A DNA stretch of 47,283 nt from JAQBGV01 sp032128395 (lineage in GTDB: Bacteria > Planctomycetota > UBA8108 > UBA1146), in assembly GCA_032128395.1 (NCBI GenBank), contig JAQBGV010000205.1, forward strand, positions 1 through 47,283, written 5' to 3'. The first letter of the stretch is position 1, and each line of letters opens with the position of its first letter. The translations under genes and the position numbers were made by a program. The notes below the pieces were generated by a model that worked only from the letters and a program-made list of their open reading frames with translations, had not been told where the DNA came from and searched no databases. Shown here one piece after another: positions 24,443 through 32,780 of this stretch.

Positions 24443-25993
24443 GTGTTCGAGTCGTCATCCAGCCGCAGCCGTCGTGAGTTCCTCGGAGATGTCGGACGCG
24501 GGATGTTGGTCGCGGGGGTCGGCGCGTCCCTCGCGGCGGAGCTGGGTCTCGCGCCGGCGCGGCTCTTTGCCGTTGACCCCGCGAGACTCGACTTCGGTCG
24601 GTTCGCGTCCCTCGTCGACACCATGGTGGGCAGTCCGGTCGATGCCCTGCAGCCCGCACTCGTCCGCGCGCTCGCCGGCGGAGCGACGACCGCAGACCTG
24701 ATCGCGGCGGGCGCTCTCGCCAACGCCAGCGCGTTCGGCGGCGAGGACTACGAGGGCTACCACGTGATGATGGCCCTCGTCCCCGCGTACGAGATGTCGG
24801 AGCAGCTCCCGGAAGGCGAGCGAGCTCTCCCGATCCTGAAAGTGCTGTATCGCAACACCGCTCGGATCGAGTCGGCGGGTCGCCGCGAGAAACAGACCCT
24901 CGCGCCGATCTCCCCCGCGGAAGGATCCGCCGAGGCCGCGGCCGGGGGACTGCGAACGTGGACCCGGGCGGGGGAGAAGGAGCGAGCCGAGCGCGCCTTC
25001 GCGCGCATTGTGCACGATACGCCGGACCGCGCGTACGAAGCGCTCCAACCGCTGATCCACGACGACATCGAGGTGCACCGCGTGGTGCTCGCTTGGCGTG
25101 CGTACGACGTGCTGCGCCTGACCGGGCGGGAGCACGCGGAGACGCTTCTTCGGCAGACCGTCCGGTTCTGCATCCGGGACGAGAAGCCCAGTCGCTCCGG
25201 TGAGATCCGTCGGCTCCTCCCCGAGCTCCTCGAAGAGAATGGTCTGCTCGAGGGCAAGCTCGGCACGAAGGCCGGCGATGACGTCTGGCTCGGCGAGCTC
25301 GCGGCCGTGGTCTTCCGTGCGAGTCGCGCCGAATCGGCCCGCGCGATCGCGGCGGCGCTCGGCGCCGGGTACGACCCGGTCAGTGTGGGAGAAGCGCTCT
25401 CGATCGCCTCGACCCGGCTTCTCCTCAACGATCCGGGGCAGACCCAGGCGGGCAATTTCGGGCGCGGCATCGGGAGCGTCCACGGGGCGTCGACCGGGGT
25501 GCACGCCTCAGACTCCGCGCTGGCGTGGCGGGCGATCGCGGCGATCAGCTCTCCCCGGAATGCGGCGGCGAGTCTGATCGTCGGGGCGTACCACACCGCC
25601 GGCCAGGCCGACTTCGTCGGAGCGCGTCCGTTCCCGTACCTAGCGCGGAAGGAGGAGAGCGATTCCTCCCTCGCCCCCGCGGAGCTGCTCGATCACCTGG
25701 ACCGGGCGATCGTGTCGCGCGATCAAGCGCGCGCCTGCGCGGTCGCGGACAACTATCTCCAGCGGAAGGGCGCGGACTCGAGCGCGATGCTCGATCGTCT
25801 GATCCGGTTCGCGGTGAGCGAAGATGGTGCGCTGCACGCGGAGAAGTACTTTCGCACGGTGCAGACCTCGGTCGCCGAGGGCCGCGCAGCTTTCCGGACG
25901 GAACATCTGCTCGCTCTCGCTCGGGTTACCGCGAGCGAATGCGGGACCCCCGCTCCGGGACGGGAGCAGGCGAGGTCGCTCATCGGCGCGTGA
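24443..25993 (+). CDS. Tat-exported protein of unknown function
   Basis: GTG at 24443 follows GGAGGGG by 4-6 nt and gives 516 residues with a textbook Tat signal: SRSRREFLGDVGRGMLVAGV and an Ala-rich hydrophobic core. The mature part is Ala/Arg/Glu/Leu-rich and looks all-helical. It has repeated His-containing helices ('EGYHVMMALVPAYEMSEQLP', 'IHDDIEVHRVVLAWRAYDVL') and a Gly-rich 'GRGIGSVHGASTGVHASDSA' followed by 'VGAYHTAGQ'. The overall look is faintly like questin-oxidase-type helical proteins with spaced His, but I would not assign that. Tat export suggests folding or cofactor insertion in the cytoplasm. It lies between the DUF1501 gene and the lipoprotein with TPR-like repeats on the same strand. 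Confidence 0.75.
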   Translation: MFESSSSRSRREFLGDVGRGMLVAGVGASLAAELGLAPARLFAVDPARLDFGRFASLVDTMVGSPVDALQPALVRALAGGATTADLIAAGALANASAFGGEDYEGYHVMMALVPAYEMSEQLPEGERALPILKVLYRNTARIESAGRREKQTLAPISPAEGSAEAAAGGLRTWTRAGEKERAERAFARIVHDTPDRAYEALQPLIHDDIEVHRVVLAWRAYDVLRLTGREHAETLLRQTVRFCIRDEKPSRSGEIRRLLPELLEENGLLEGKLGTKAGDDVWLGELAAVVFRASRAESARAIAAALGAGYDPVSVGEALSIASTRLLLNDPGQTQAGNFGRGIGSVHGASTGVHASDSALAWRAIAAISSPRNAAASLIVGAYHTAGQADFVGARPFPYLARKEESDSSLAPAELLDHLDRAIVSRDQARACAVADNYLQRKGADSSAMLDRLIRFAVSEDGALHAEKYFRTVQTSVAEGRAAFRTEHLLALARVTASECGTPAPGREQARSLIGA

Positions 25994-26003
25994 CGTTTCC
26001 CCT

Positions 26004-26071
26004 CGAGGAGGGTGGCCCATCGAGGAGGGTGGCCTCCTCGAGGACGGTGGCCTCCTCGAGGATGGCGGGAT
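26004..26071. repeat. Minisatellite, about 18-bp unit x 3.8
   Basis: Units at 26004-26020 (17 bp), 26021-26038 and 26039-26056 (18 bp each) and a partial at 26057-26071, of the form CGAGGAnGGTGGCCTCCT. They lie 10 bp after the stop of the Tat protein gene and about 80 bp before the next start. Each unit can pair with its neighbour (CCTCGAGG palindromes), so the RNA would be structured. Confidence 0.75.
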
Positions 26072-26152
26072 CGAATTGCTTCGCGGATGGGGGTGCGGTA
26101 GCGTACCGAGACTCCCGCCGTGCCGATTCACCGCTGTCTCCGAGGAGGTTCG

Positions 26153-27817
26153 ATGCGTCTCGCATTCTGCGTGCTGCTCGTCTGGCTCGCCGTCGGTCTC
26201 GTCGGTTGCCAGAGTCTCGGCTGGGATCGCACTCCGACCTATTACCAGATCGGCGTGATCGAGCGACCGGTCTCGACGGCATCCCCAGAGGCACAACTCT
26301 GGTTCGATCGCGGGATCGCGCTCACCTACGGCTTCAACCACGAGGAAGCGATCCGCTGCTTCGAGCGCGCCGCCGAAGCGGACCCTCACTGTGCGATGGC
26401 GCACTGGGGGAAGGCATACGCGCTCGGTCCCAACTACAACAACAATGCGATGACCGAGGAGACGAGCCTGGCCGCGCACTCCGCGCTCGAGCGATCACTC
26501 GCCGAGATCGATGGCTGCACCGCGGTCGAGCGGGATCTCATAGAGGCGCTCCGAGTGCGATACCCCACCGCGCGGCTCGCCGGTGATCGGGCTCCCCTGG
26601 AAGCGGCCTACGCCGACGCGATGCGCCGGGTTCGCACCGCGCATCCCGACGATGCGGATGTCGCGGCCCTGACCGCCGAGGCGCTGATGATGCTGCGGCC
26701 GTGGAAGCTGTGGGCTCCGGACGGGACCCCGGCGCCGGAGACCCCGGAGATCCGCGAAGTGCTCGAGTCGGCCCTCGCCCGCTGGCCGGACCACCCGGCT
26801 CTCTGTCATCTCTACATCCACACGATGGAGGCGGGGCCGGAGGTGTTGCAGGCGACGAGAGCCGCCGAGACCCTCGAATCGCTCACCCCGGGTCTCGGTC
26901 ACCTCGTCCACATGCCGAGCCACATCTACACGTGGACCGGACGCTACGAAGACATGATCCGGGTGAATCAACGAGCGGTGAAGGTCGACGGCAAGTACGT
27001 CGAGCACGCGGGGCGGGACAACTTCTACACCCTCTACCGCTTGCACAATTACCACTTCATCGCCTACGGAGGGATGTGGGAGGGTCGGAGCGAGCTGGCG
27101 CTCTCGGCGGCCCGGAAGCTCACGACCGAGGTGACGCCGGAGTTGCTGGTGGGATTCATCGACTTCCTCGACATCTTCATGGCGACGCCCTTTCACGTGA
27201 TGGTGCGGTTCGGCATGTGGGACGAGATCCTCGCCGAGCCGGAGCCCGCGGATTCACTCATCGCCGCGCGTGCGGTCTGGCACTACGCCCGTGGCATCGC
27301 GTTCGCCGTCCGTGGGCAGATCGCGGCTGCAGCGAGGGAGCAGGCCGCGTTCCGAGGGGCGCGAGAAGCGGTCCCTGAAACGAGCTTTCTCTTCCAGAAC
27401 CGCGTCTCCGAGATCCTCGGGGTCGCGGAGAAGGTGCTGGCAGGAGAGATCGAGTACCGTCGAGGGAACTACGACCAGGCGTTCACCCTGCTGCGCGAAG
27501 GGGTGGCGCTCGATGAGGAGCTGAACTACGACGAGCCGTGGGGGTGGATGGAACCCGCGCAGCACGCCCTCGGCGCGCTCCTCACCGAGCGAGGTCTCTT
27601 CCCGGAAGCGATCGCCGTCTACCGGGCAAATCTCGAGCGATACCCAGAGAACGGCTGGGCGCTCCACGGACTCGCCGAGTGCCTGAGGAAGACGGGGCGC
27701 GAGGCGGAGGCGAACTCGGTCGCGGCGCGCTTCCAGAGAGCGTGGGCGCGGGCCGACGTCGAAATTCCGGGCTCGTGCTTTTGCCGGACTGCCCCGGCGG
27801 TGTCGTCGTCGCGGTAG
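26153..27817 (+). CDS. Lipoprotein with tetratricopeptide-like repeats
   Basis: ATG at 26153 follows GAGGAGG by 5 nt. The 554-residue product starts MRLAFCVLLVWLAVGLVGCQ, a lipoprotein signal (VGC lipobox). TPR-like helices follow: 'AQLWFDRGIALTYGFNHEEA', 'IRCFERAAEADPHCAMAHWG', 'KAYALGPNYNNN', and near the end 'LLTERGLFPEAIAVYRANLE' and 'RYPENGWALHGLAECLRKTG'. The middle has a helical His/Met-rich region ('GHLVHMPSHIYTWTGRYEDM', 'LYRLHNYHFIAYGGM') found in a known group of bacterial TPR proteins of unknown role. It is probably an envelope scaffold for protein contacts. It is followed by the peroxiredoxin gene after 122 bp. Confidence 0.82.
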   Translation: MRLAFCVLLVWLAVGLVGCQSLGWDRTPTYYQIGVIERPVSTASPEAQLWFDRGIALTYGFNHEEAIRCFERAAEADPHCAMAHWGKAYALGPNYNNNAMTEETSLAAHSALERSLAEIDGCTAVERDLIEALRVRYPTARLAGDRAPLEAAYADAMRRVRTAHPDDADVAALTAEALMMLRPWKLWAPDGTPAPETPEIREVLESALARWPDHPALCHLYIHTMEAGPEVLQATRAAETLESLTPGLGHLVHMPSHIYTWTGRYEDMIRVNQRAVKVDGKYVEHAGRDNFYTLYRLHNYHFIAYGGMWEGRSELALSAARKLTTEVTPELLVGFIDFLDIFMATPFHVMVRFGMWDEILAEPEPADSLIAARAVWHYARGIAFAVRGQIAAAAREQAAFRGAREAVPETSFLFQNRVSEILGVAEKVLAGEIEYRRGNYDQAFTLLREGVALDEELNYDEPWGWMEPAQHALGALLTERGLFPEAIAVYRANLERYPENGWALHGLAECLRKTGREAEANSVAARFQRAWARADVEIPGSCFCRTAPAVSSSR

Positions 27818-27939
27818 GAGCGTCGGACTTGGCGTCAGACGAAGAGCCGGCTCGGTCCGGAACAGCGGCGAGAGCGCTCCTCCGCCACTTCCTCCCCCAA
27901 CAGGCAGATCGATCCCAGCGAACCTGAAGGAGAAACGAA

Positions 27940-28392
27940 ATGACCATTCGAATCGGCGACCCGGCCCCCGACTTCACCCTGAAGACCCAGGACGACGAGC
28001 CATGGACGCTCTCGGAGCACCGCGGCAAGAACGTGGTTCTTCTCTGGTACCCGCTCGACTGGAGCCCGACCTGCGAGAAGGAGAACTGTTCCATCAGCCA
28101 GGAGGGAACCCTTTCCTCGGGAGACTCGGTGATCGTCGGGATCAGCCGCGACTCGACCTGGTCGCACCGGGCATGGCGAACGGAGCGAAAGATCGATCAC
28201 GATCTCCTCGCGGATCCGATGCTCGAGGTCACGGGGAAGTACGGTCTCGTCCATCCGAAGGTGCCGTTCATCAGCCACCGGGCGACGGTGATCGTCGATC
28301 GAAACGGCAACGTGGCCTTCTGCGAGATCCAGCCGAACACGGGAGACCCGCGGGACCTGAAGCCGGTGAAGGACGCGCTCGAGAAGCTGTAG
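27940..28392 (+). CDS. Peroxiredoxin (AhpC/TSA family)
   Basis: The 150-residue protein has the compact thioredoxin fold of AhpC/TSA peroxiredoxins: 'IGDPAPDFTLKTQDDEPWTL', 'NVVLLWYPLDWSPTCEKENC', 'VIVGISRDSTWSHRAWRTER', 'HDLLADPMLEVTGKYGLV' and 'RATVIVDRNGNVAF'. The peroxidatic Cys is C45 in the PxxxSxxC setting (Ser replaces the more common Thr). C50 and a later Cys in 'AFCEIQP' are candidates for the resolving residue. It reduces peroxides using a thiol donor; no signal peptide is seen, so it acts in the cytoplasm. AAGGAG about 8 nt upstream supports the ATG. It ends only 9 bp from the convergent HYR gene. Confidence 0.93.
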   Translation: MTIRIGDPAPDFTLKTQDDEPWTLSEHRGKNVVLLWYPLDWSPTCEKENCSISQEGTLSSGDSVIVGISRDSTWSHRAWRTERKIDHDLLADPMLEVTGKYGLVHPKVPFISHRATVIVDRNGNVAFCEIQPNTGDPRDLKPVKDALEKL

Positions 28393-28401
28393 GGACGGCC
28401 C

Positions 28402-31400
28402 CTATGGACAGGGGCTGCTGAACGCGCAGCCGAACGAATCTCCCGGAGTCAGATCGAGACCGCAGGCCGGGAACGGCGGCGGCGGGGTCGGGCCGTTCAC
28501 GAAGATGTAGTTGATCGTGAAGATCACGTCGGAGATGTCGAGCAGGCCGTCGTCGTTGGCATCGGCTGCATCCAGGCAATGCGGCTGCGGGCCGTTCACG
28601 AACAAGTTCGTGAGCAGGAAGATCGAGTCCGCGATGTTCAGCGTGCCGTCGTCGTTGATGTCCCCGCGGACGAAAGTCTGGGCGCACTCGTCCGGGATCC
28701 CGTCGCCGTCCTGGTCGAGGCTCGTCCCCGCCGTCAGGTCGCATTCGTCGGGAATTCCGTTCGCATTGCAGTCGGGGCTCGTCCCGAAGGTGATGTCGCA
28801 ATCATCGGGGACCCCGTTCGCGTTGCAGTCCGAGCCGGGGGGCACGTTCACCGTCACCTGCTGGATCACCACGGTCGGGTTGCCATGGACGTCGACGGCG
28901 GTCCATGTGATCGCGGTCGTGCCGATCGGGTAGTCGCCGCTCGCGTTCCCGGTCCCCGTGAAGTCATTCGTCACCGCCGCGATCCCGCAGTTGTCGGCTG
29001 CGGTGGGGATCGGCACTGTCACCGTCGCGATGCATTCTCCGGGAGCGGTGGCGACCGTGATGTCCGCGCCGACGTTCAGGGTCGGAGCCGTGTTGTCCGC
29101 GACCGTGATCGTGAAGCTCTGTTGCGCGGTCCCGCCGTTCACATCGGTTGCGGTGTAGGTGACGACGGTCTGGCCCACGGCGAAGGTCTGGCCGGGGATA
29201 TGAGTCCCCGAGAAGATTTGGAGCGCGCAGTTGTCACTCGCGGTGGGCGGGGTCCAGACGAGTAGCGCGGAACAGGCTCCCGGATCGGTCCCGACGGTGG
29301 TATCGGCGGGGACGCCCGTGATCGTCGGGAGCTCGGTGTCGGTCACCGTCACCGTGAAGGTGACCGTGTCCTGGTTCCCCGCAGCGTCCGAGACCAGATA
29401 GGTGACGTCCGTCGCTCCGAGCGGAAACAGATCTCCGGGGAGGTGGCTGCTCGTCAGCGTTTCGCCCGAGCAGTTCTCATCGAGGGTCGGATCGGTCCAG
29501 GTGACGATCGCGCCGCAGCTCCCCGGATCGGTCGACACGTCGAGGCTCGCGGGTAGGCCGATGATCGCCGGCGGATCGTCGTCGATCACGGTGACCGTGA
29601 AGCTCCCGGAGGCGGAGTTCCCGCTCGAGTCGGTGACGGTGACGCTCACCACGGTGTTCCCGACGGGGAAGAGATCGCCGGGCGAGTGACTCGTGATGAC
29701 GCTCGCGATCGTGCAATTGTCCGCTCCGAGGGGCGCGGTCCACGTGACGGCGGCTTGGCACAGGGGCGCGTCGGTGCCCGCGACCACTCCGATGGGCAGG
29801 TCGGGGATGGTCGGCGCCTCGAGGTCGATCACGGTGACCGTGAAGCTCGCGGTGGCGGTGTTCCCGCTCGGGTCGGTCGCGGTGTAGCTCACGACCGTGA
29901 CCCCTGCGGGGAACGCGAACCCCGACGAGCTGTCGCCGATGAGAGACACGACCGCACAGTTGTCGGTCGCGGTCGGCGGGGCCCAGATCGCGACCGCGGC
30001 ACAAGTGCCCGGCGCGAGCACGAGGGAGATGTCCGAGGGGACCCCGAAGAATACGGGTAGTTCGGCGTCGATGACCGTGATCACGAAACTCGCAGAGGTG
30101 ACGTTGCCGTGGATGTCGGTCGCCATGTAGGTCACGACATGGACGCCGGGCGTCAGGCTCGCCCCCGAGGATGGACTGCCGACGAGGCTCTGAATGCCGC
30201 AGTTGTCGGTCGCGGTGGGCGCGGTCCAGGTCGCGATGGTCGAGCAACTCCCCGGACCGAGGAAGAGCGTCTGATCGGCGGGGACACCCGAGATCACCGG
30301 TGCCGTCGGATCGGTGACGGTGATCGTGAAGCTCGCGACGGTCGTGTTCCCGCTCGCGTCGGTCGCGGTGTAGGTCACGGTCGAGGTGCCGATCGGGAAC
30401 GTCGTCCCGGAGGCGAAGTTGCTCGTCAGGGTCGCACTCGCGCAGTTGTCGGTCACTCCGGGTGGAGTCCAGGTTCCGATCGCGCCGCAGGAGGTCGGGA
30501 GCGAGACCAGGTTCTGGTTGCCGGGAAGGCCGACGATCGTCGGGGCGACTTGGTCCTCGATGGTGACGGTGAAGCTCGCCACCGTGGAGTTCCCGTGGAC
30601 GTCGATCGCGGTATAGGTGACGGTCGTCACCCCGACCGGTCGCGTCGCGCCCGGTTGCACGTTCGAGGTGAGGCTGATCAGCCCACAACCGTCGGTGGCG
30701 ATCGGCGGGGTCCAGGTCACGACCGCCGAGCAGAGACCCGGAGTGCTCGGGACTGTGAAGCTCGAGGGCAGCCCGGTGATCGACGGGCCGGACGTGTCGG
30801 TGACGGTCACGGTGAAACTCGCGGCTGAGGAATTGCCGGCGATGTCGGTCGCGGTGTACGTGACGATCGTCGTCCCCACCGGGAACGATCCGCCCGAGAC
30901 GTGGGACTGGACCACGGAGGATATTCCACAGCTGTCGGTGATGGTCGGCTCGGTCCAGGTGACGGTCGCCGAGCAGAGCCCCGCATCGGTCGAGACCGAG
31001 ATGTTCCCGGGAACGCCGGTGATCACCGGGTCCACGGTGTCCGAGATCCCCTGGCAGCTGTCGGGGACCGCGTTCCCATCACAGTCGGTTTCGGCGCCCG
31101 AGGCGATATCGCACTCATCGGGGAAGCCGTTGCCGTTGCAGTCGAGGCTCAGTCCAGCGCCGATGTCGCACGAGTCGAGAACGCCGTTGCCGTTGCAGTC
31201 GAGGCTGGGGTTCTGGGCGAGCTCGCACTCGTCGGGGGTCTGGTCTCCATCGCAGTCTGCGCTCGTCCCGGTGGCGAGGTCGCACGAGTCGGGGATCGTG
31301 TTCCCGTTGCAGTCCGAACTCACACCCTGGGAGATGTCGCAGAAGTCATCGATCGCGTTGCCATTGCAGTCCTCGGCGGGAGCGATCCACTCCAAGGTCG

Positions 31401-32739
31401 ATGCGGGGACCCCGGGGCTCGAGATCACCGCGTAGCGTCCGTCGGTCGCCACCTTGCGGCCAAAACCGTCCCCGACCGCGTTTCCGAGAACGGTCTGTTG
31501 GTAGGACCAAGCTCCGTTCAACTGGCGATAGACGTGCGCCATCCCCGCGACGGGCGCGGGGAGGAAGGTCTCGTCCTCGCCGATGATGACGCGCCCTCCC
31601 GCGATCCCGAGGCCGATACCGACTCCGAAACGCTGTGCCGCGGTGGTCGCCGGCGAAGTCAGCTCGAGTGTGTGACCCCACACCCCGAGTGTCTTCTCGA
31701 AAAGGTGTGCCGCCCCCGCGAGCGCATCCTGGTTCGGGGCTCCGACGATCAACGTGGTGTCGTTGCCCCGCAGGGTGCTCCCGAACATCGACCCGGTCTG
31801 GGGGATCGGGGCGGAGAGGGTGGTGTCGAATGCCCACGTGCCCGAGAGTTCGTAGACGAACACTTCACCCGCCACCGCGGTCGCGGCGACGGGGCGCCCC
31901 CATGCGCCGACGAAGGCGTGCTGGAACCCCAGTCCCACCGCAGAGCCGAAGAAGTCACCGGCCTGTAGACCCGCGGGCTGGAGCAGAGCGTCGATCGACC
32001 AGGAGAGTCCGTCGAAGGAGAAGATCACGGCCTTGCCCGGTCCGATCGAACCCCCCATCGGCGCTCCGGCGATCAGTCGGTTCCCCCGGATCGTGACCGA
32101 GGAACCGAACTCGTCGTCGGCGAGTGGCGAGGGGATGGAGAGCTTCGCGACTTGGATCCAGGTGCCGAGGCTGCGGCGAAAGATATAGACCGCCCCGGCA
32201 TCGACCACTGTCCCGATGTCGTCTCCCGGGGCGCCGACCGCGATGAAGTCACCGTCGGTCGAAACCGAGGATCCGAACAGATCGCCTGTCGCCGCGTCCG
32301 AAGCGACCAGGGTGGGGCCGTTCTGCTGCCAGGTCGTGCCGACTCGCCGAAAGACGTGGACCGCCCCTGCGGTCGGCGCGCCGGTGGAGTCGAGGGTCGA
32401 GCCGACCACGGCGGTGTTGTTCCGAATCGCCACACTGGTCGCCGACGCGAGTCCGCCGGTCGGGGCGAGGAGAACGGGGGGAGCGGGCTCGCAAATGTCG
32501 GGGATCCCGTTCAGGTTGCAGTCCTCGAGGGATCCACCGGAGATGTCACATTCGTCGGGGATCCCGTTCCCGTCGCAGTCATCGCTGGTCCCCAGAGCGA
32601 GATCACAGCTGTCGAGCACCAGGTTGCCGTTGCAGTCGGTCGTCGGTTCGCACTGGGCGAACAGCGGGGAGGTGATGCCGAACGCAACGATGGATCCGAG
32701 CGCGAGGACGAGCCCGATGGTTCTAGTTCGTGCGCGCAT
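28402..32739 (-). CDS. Large secreted FG-GAP / HYR / dockerin-like surface protein (9 HYR units)
   Basis: ATG at 32739 follows GGGAGGAG by about 5 nt and opens a signal peptide (MRARTRTIGLVLALGSIVAF, cleavage near PLFAQ). The 1445-residue order is: three calcium-loop repeats of the 'DCNxNGIPDxCD' thrombospondin-type-3-like kind; a propeller of FG-GAP-like blades ('TGDLFGSSVSTDGDFIAVGA', 'DEFGSSVTIRGNRLIAGAP'); seven more calcium loops; nine HYR domains at about 566-1299, all with both cysteines; more calcium loops; and the dockerin-like cassette (FVRGDINDDG...IAD, ANDDGLLDISD, ending SSPCP). HYR domains are immunoglobulin-like and serve in adhesion. It lies 41 bp downstream of its larger paralogue, so the two are probably co-transcribed. 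Expected role: cell-surface or matrix adhesin. Confidence 0.9.
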   Translation of the reverse strand: MRARTRTIGLVLALGSIVAFGITSPLFAQCEPTTDCNGNLVLDSCDLALGTSDDCDGNGIPDECDISGGSLEDCNLNGIPDICEPAPPVLLAPTGGLASATSVAIRNNTAVVGSTLDSTGAPTAGAVHVFRRVGTTWQQNGPTLVASDAATGDLFGSSVSTDGDFIAVGAPGDDIGTVVDAGAVYIFRRSLGTWIQVAKLSIPSPLADDEFGSSVTIRGNRLIAGAPMGGSIGPGKAVIFSFDGLSWSIDALLQPAGLQAGDFFGSAVGLGFQHAFVGAWGRPVAATAVAGEVFVYELSGTWAFDTTLSAPIPQTGSMFGSTLRGNDTTLIVGAPNQDALAGAAHLFEKTLGVWGHTLELTSPATTAAQRFGVGIGLGIAGGRVIIGEDETFLPAPVAGMAHVYRQLNGAWSYQQTVLGNAVGDGFGRKVATDGRYAVISSPGVPASTLEWIAPAEDCNGNAIDDFCDISQGVSSDCNGNTIPDSCDLATGTSADCDGDQTPDECELAQNPSLDCNGNGVLDSCDIGAGLSLDCNGNGFPDECDIASGAETDCDGNAVPDSCQGISDTVDPVITGVPGNISVSTDAGLCSATVTWTEPTITDSCGISSVVQSHVSGGSFPVGTTIVTYTATDIAGNSSAASFTVTVTDTSGPSITGLPSSFTVPSTPGLCSAVVTWTPPIATDGCGLISLTSNVQPGATRPVGVTTVTYTAIDVHGNSTVASFTVTIEDQVAPTIVGLPGNQNLVSLPTSCGAIGTWTPPGVTDNCASATLTSNFASGTTFPIGTSTVTYTATDASGNTTVASFTITVTDPTAPVISGVPADQTLFLGPGSCSTIATWTAPTATDNCGIQSLVGSPSSGASLTPGVHVVTYMATDIHGNVTSASFVITVIDAELPVFFGVPSDISLVLAPGTCAAVAIWAPPTATDNCAVVSLIGDSSSGFAFPAGVTVVSYTATDPSGNTATASFTVTVIDLEAPTIPDLPIGVVAGTDAPLCQAAVTWTAPLGADNCTIASVITSHSPGDLFPVGNTVVSVTVTDSSGNSASGSFTVTVIDDDPPAIIGLPASLDVSTDPGSCGAIVTWTDPTLDENCSGETLTSSHLPGDLFPLGATDVTYLVSDAAGNQDTVTFTVTVTDTELPTITGVPADTTVGTDPGACSALLVWTPPTASDNCALQIFSGTHIPGQTFAVGQTVVTYTATDVNGGTAQQSFTITVADNTAPTLNVGADITVATAPGECIATVTVPIPTAADNCGIAAVTNDFTGTGNASGDYPIGTTAITWTAVDVHGNPTVVIQQVTVNVPPGSDCNANGVPDDCDITFGTSPDCNANGIPDECDLTAGTSLDQDGDGIPDECAQTFVRGDINDDGTLNIADSIFLLTNLFVNGPQPHCLDAADANDDGLLDISDVIFTINYIFVNGPTPPPPFPACGLDLTPGDSFGCAFSSPCP
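28843..31044 (-). repeat. Array of nine HYR-domain coding units (243-bp period)
   Basis: Nine successive units of about 81 codons, each of the form 'xPxIxGxPxx...GxCxAxVxWTxPxAxDNC...FPxGxTxVTYTATDxxGNxxxASFTVTVxD'. The last unit is 83 codons and differs ('VPIPTAADNC', 'VTNDFTGTGNASGDYPIGTT'), acting as a cap. All nine keep both Cys. Confidence 0.9.
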
Positions 32740-32780
32740 GGGGTCTCCTCCCGTGATTCGCTCTCGGCCCGACCGGGGGC

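Noticed and set aside
28392..28404. Bidirectional terminator (TAGGG..CCCTA) between the peroxiredoxin and HYR genes
   Set aside because: Only a 5-bp stem made mostly of the two stop codons themselves; too weak to call.
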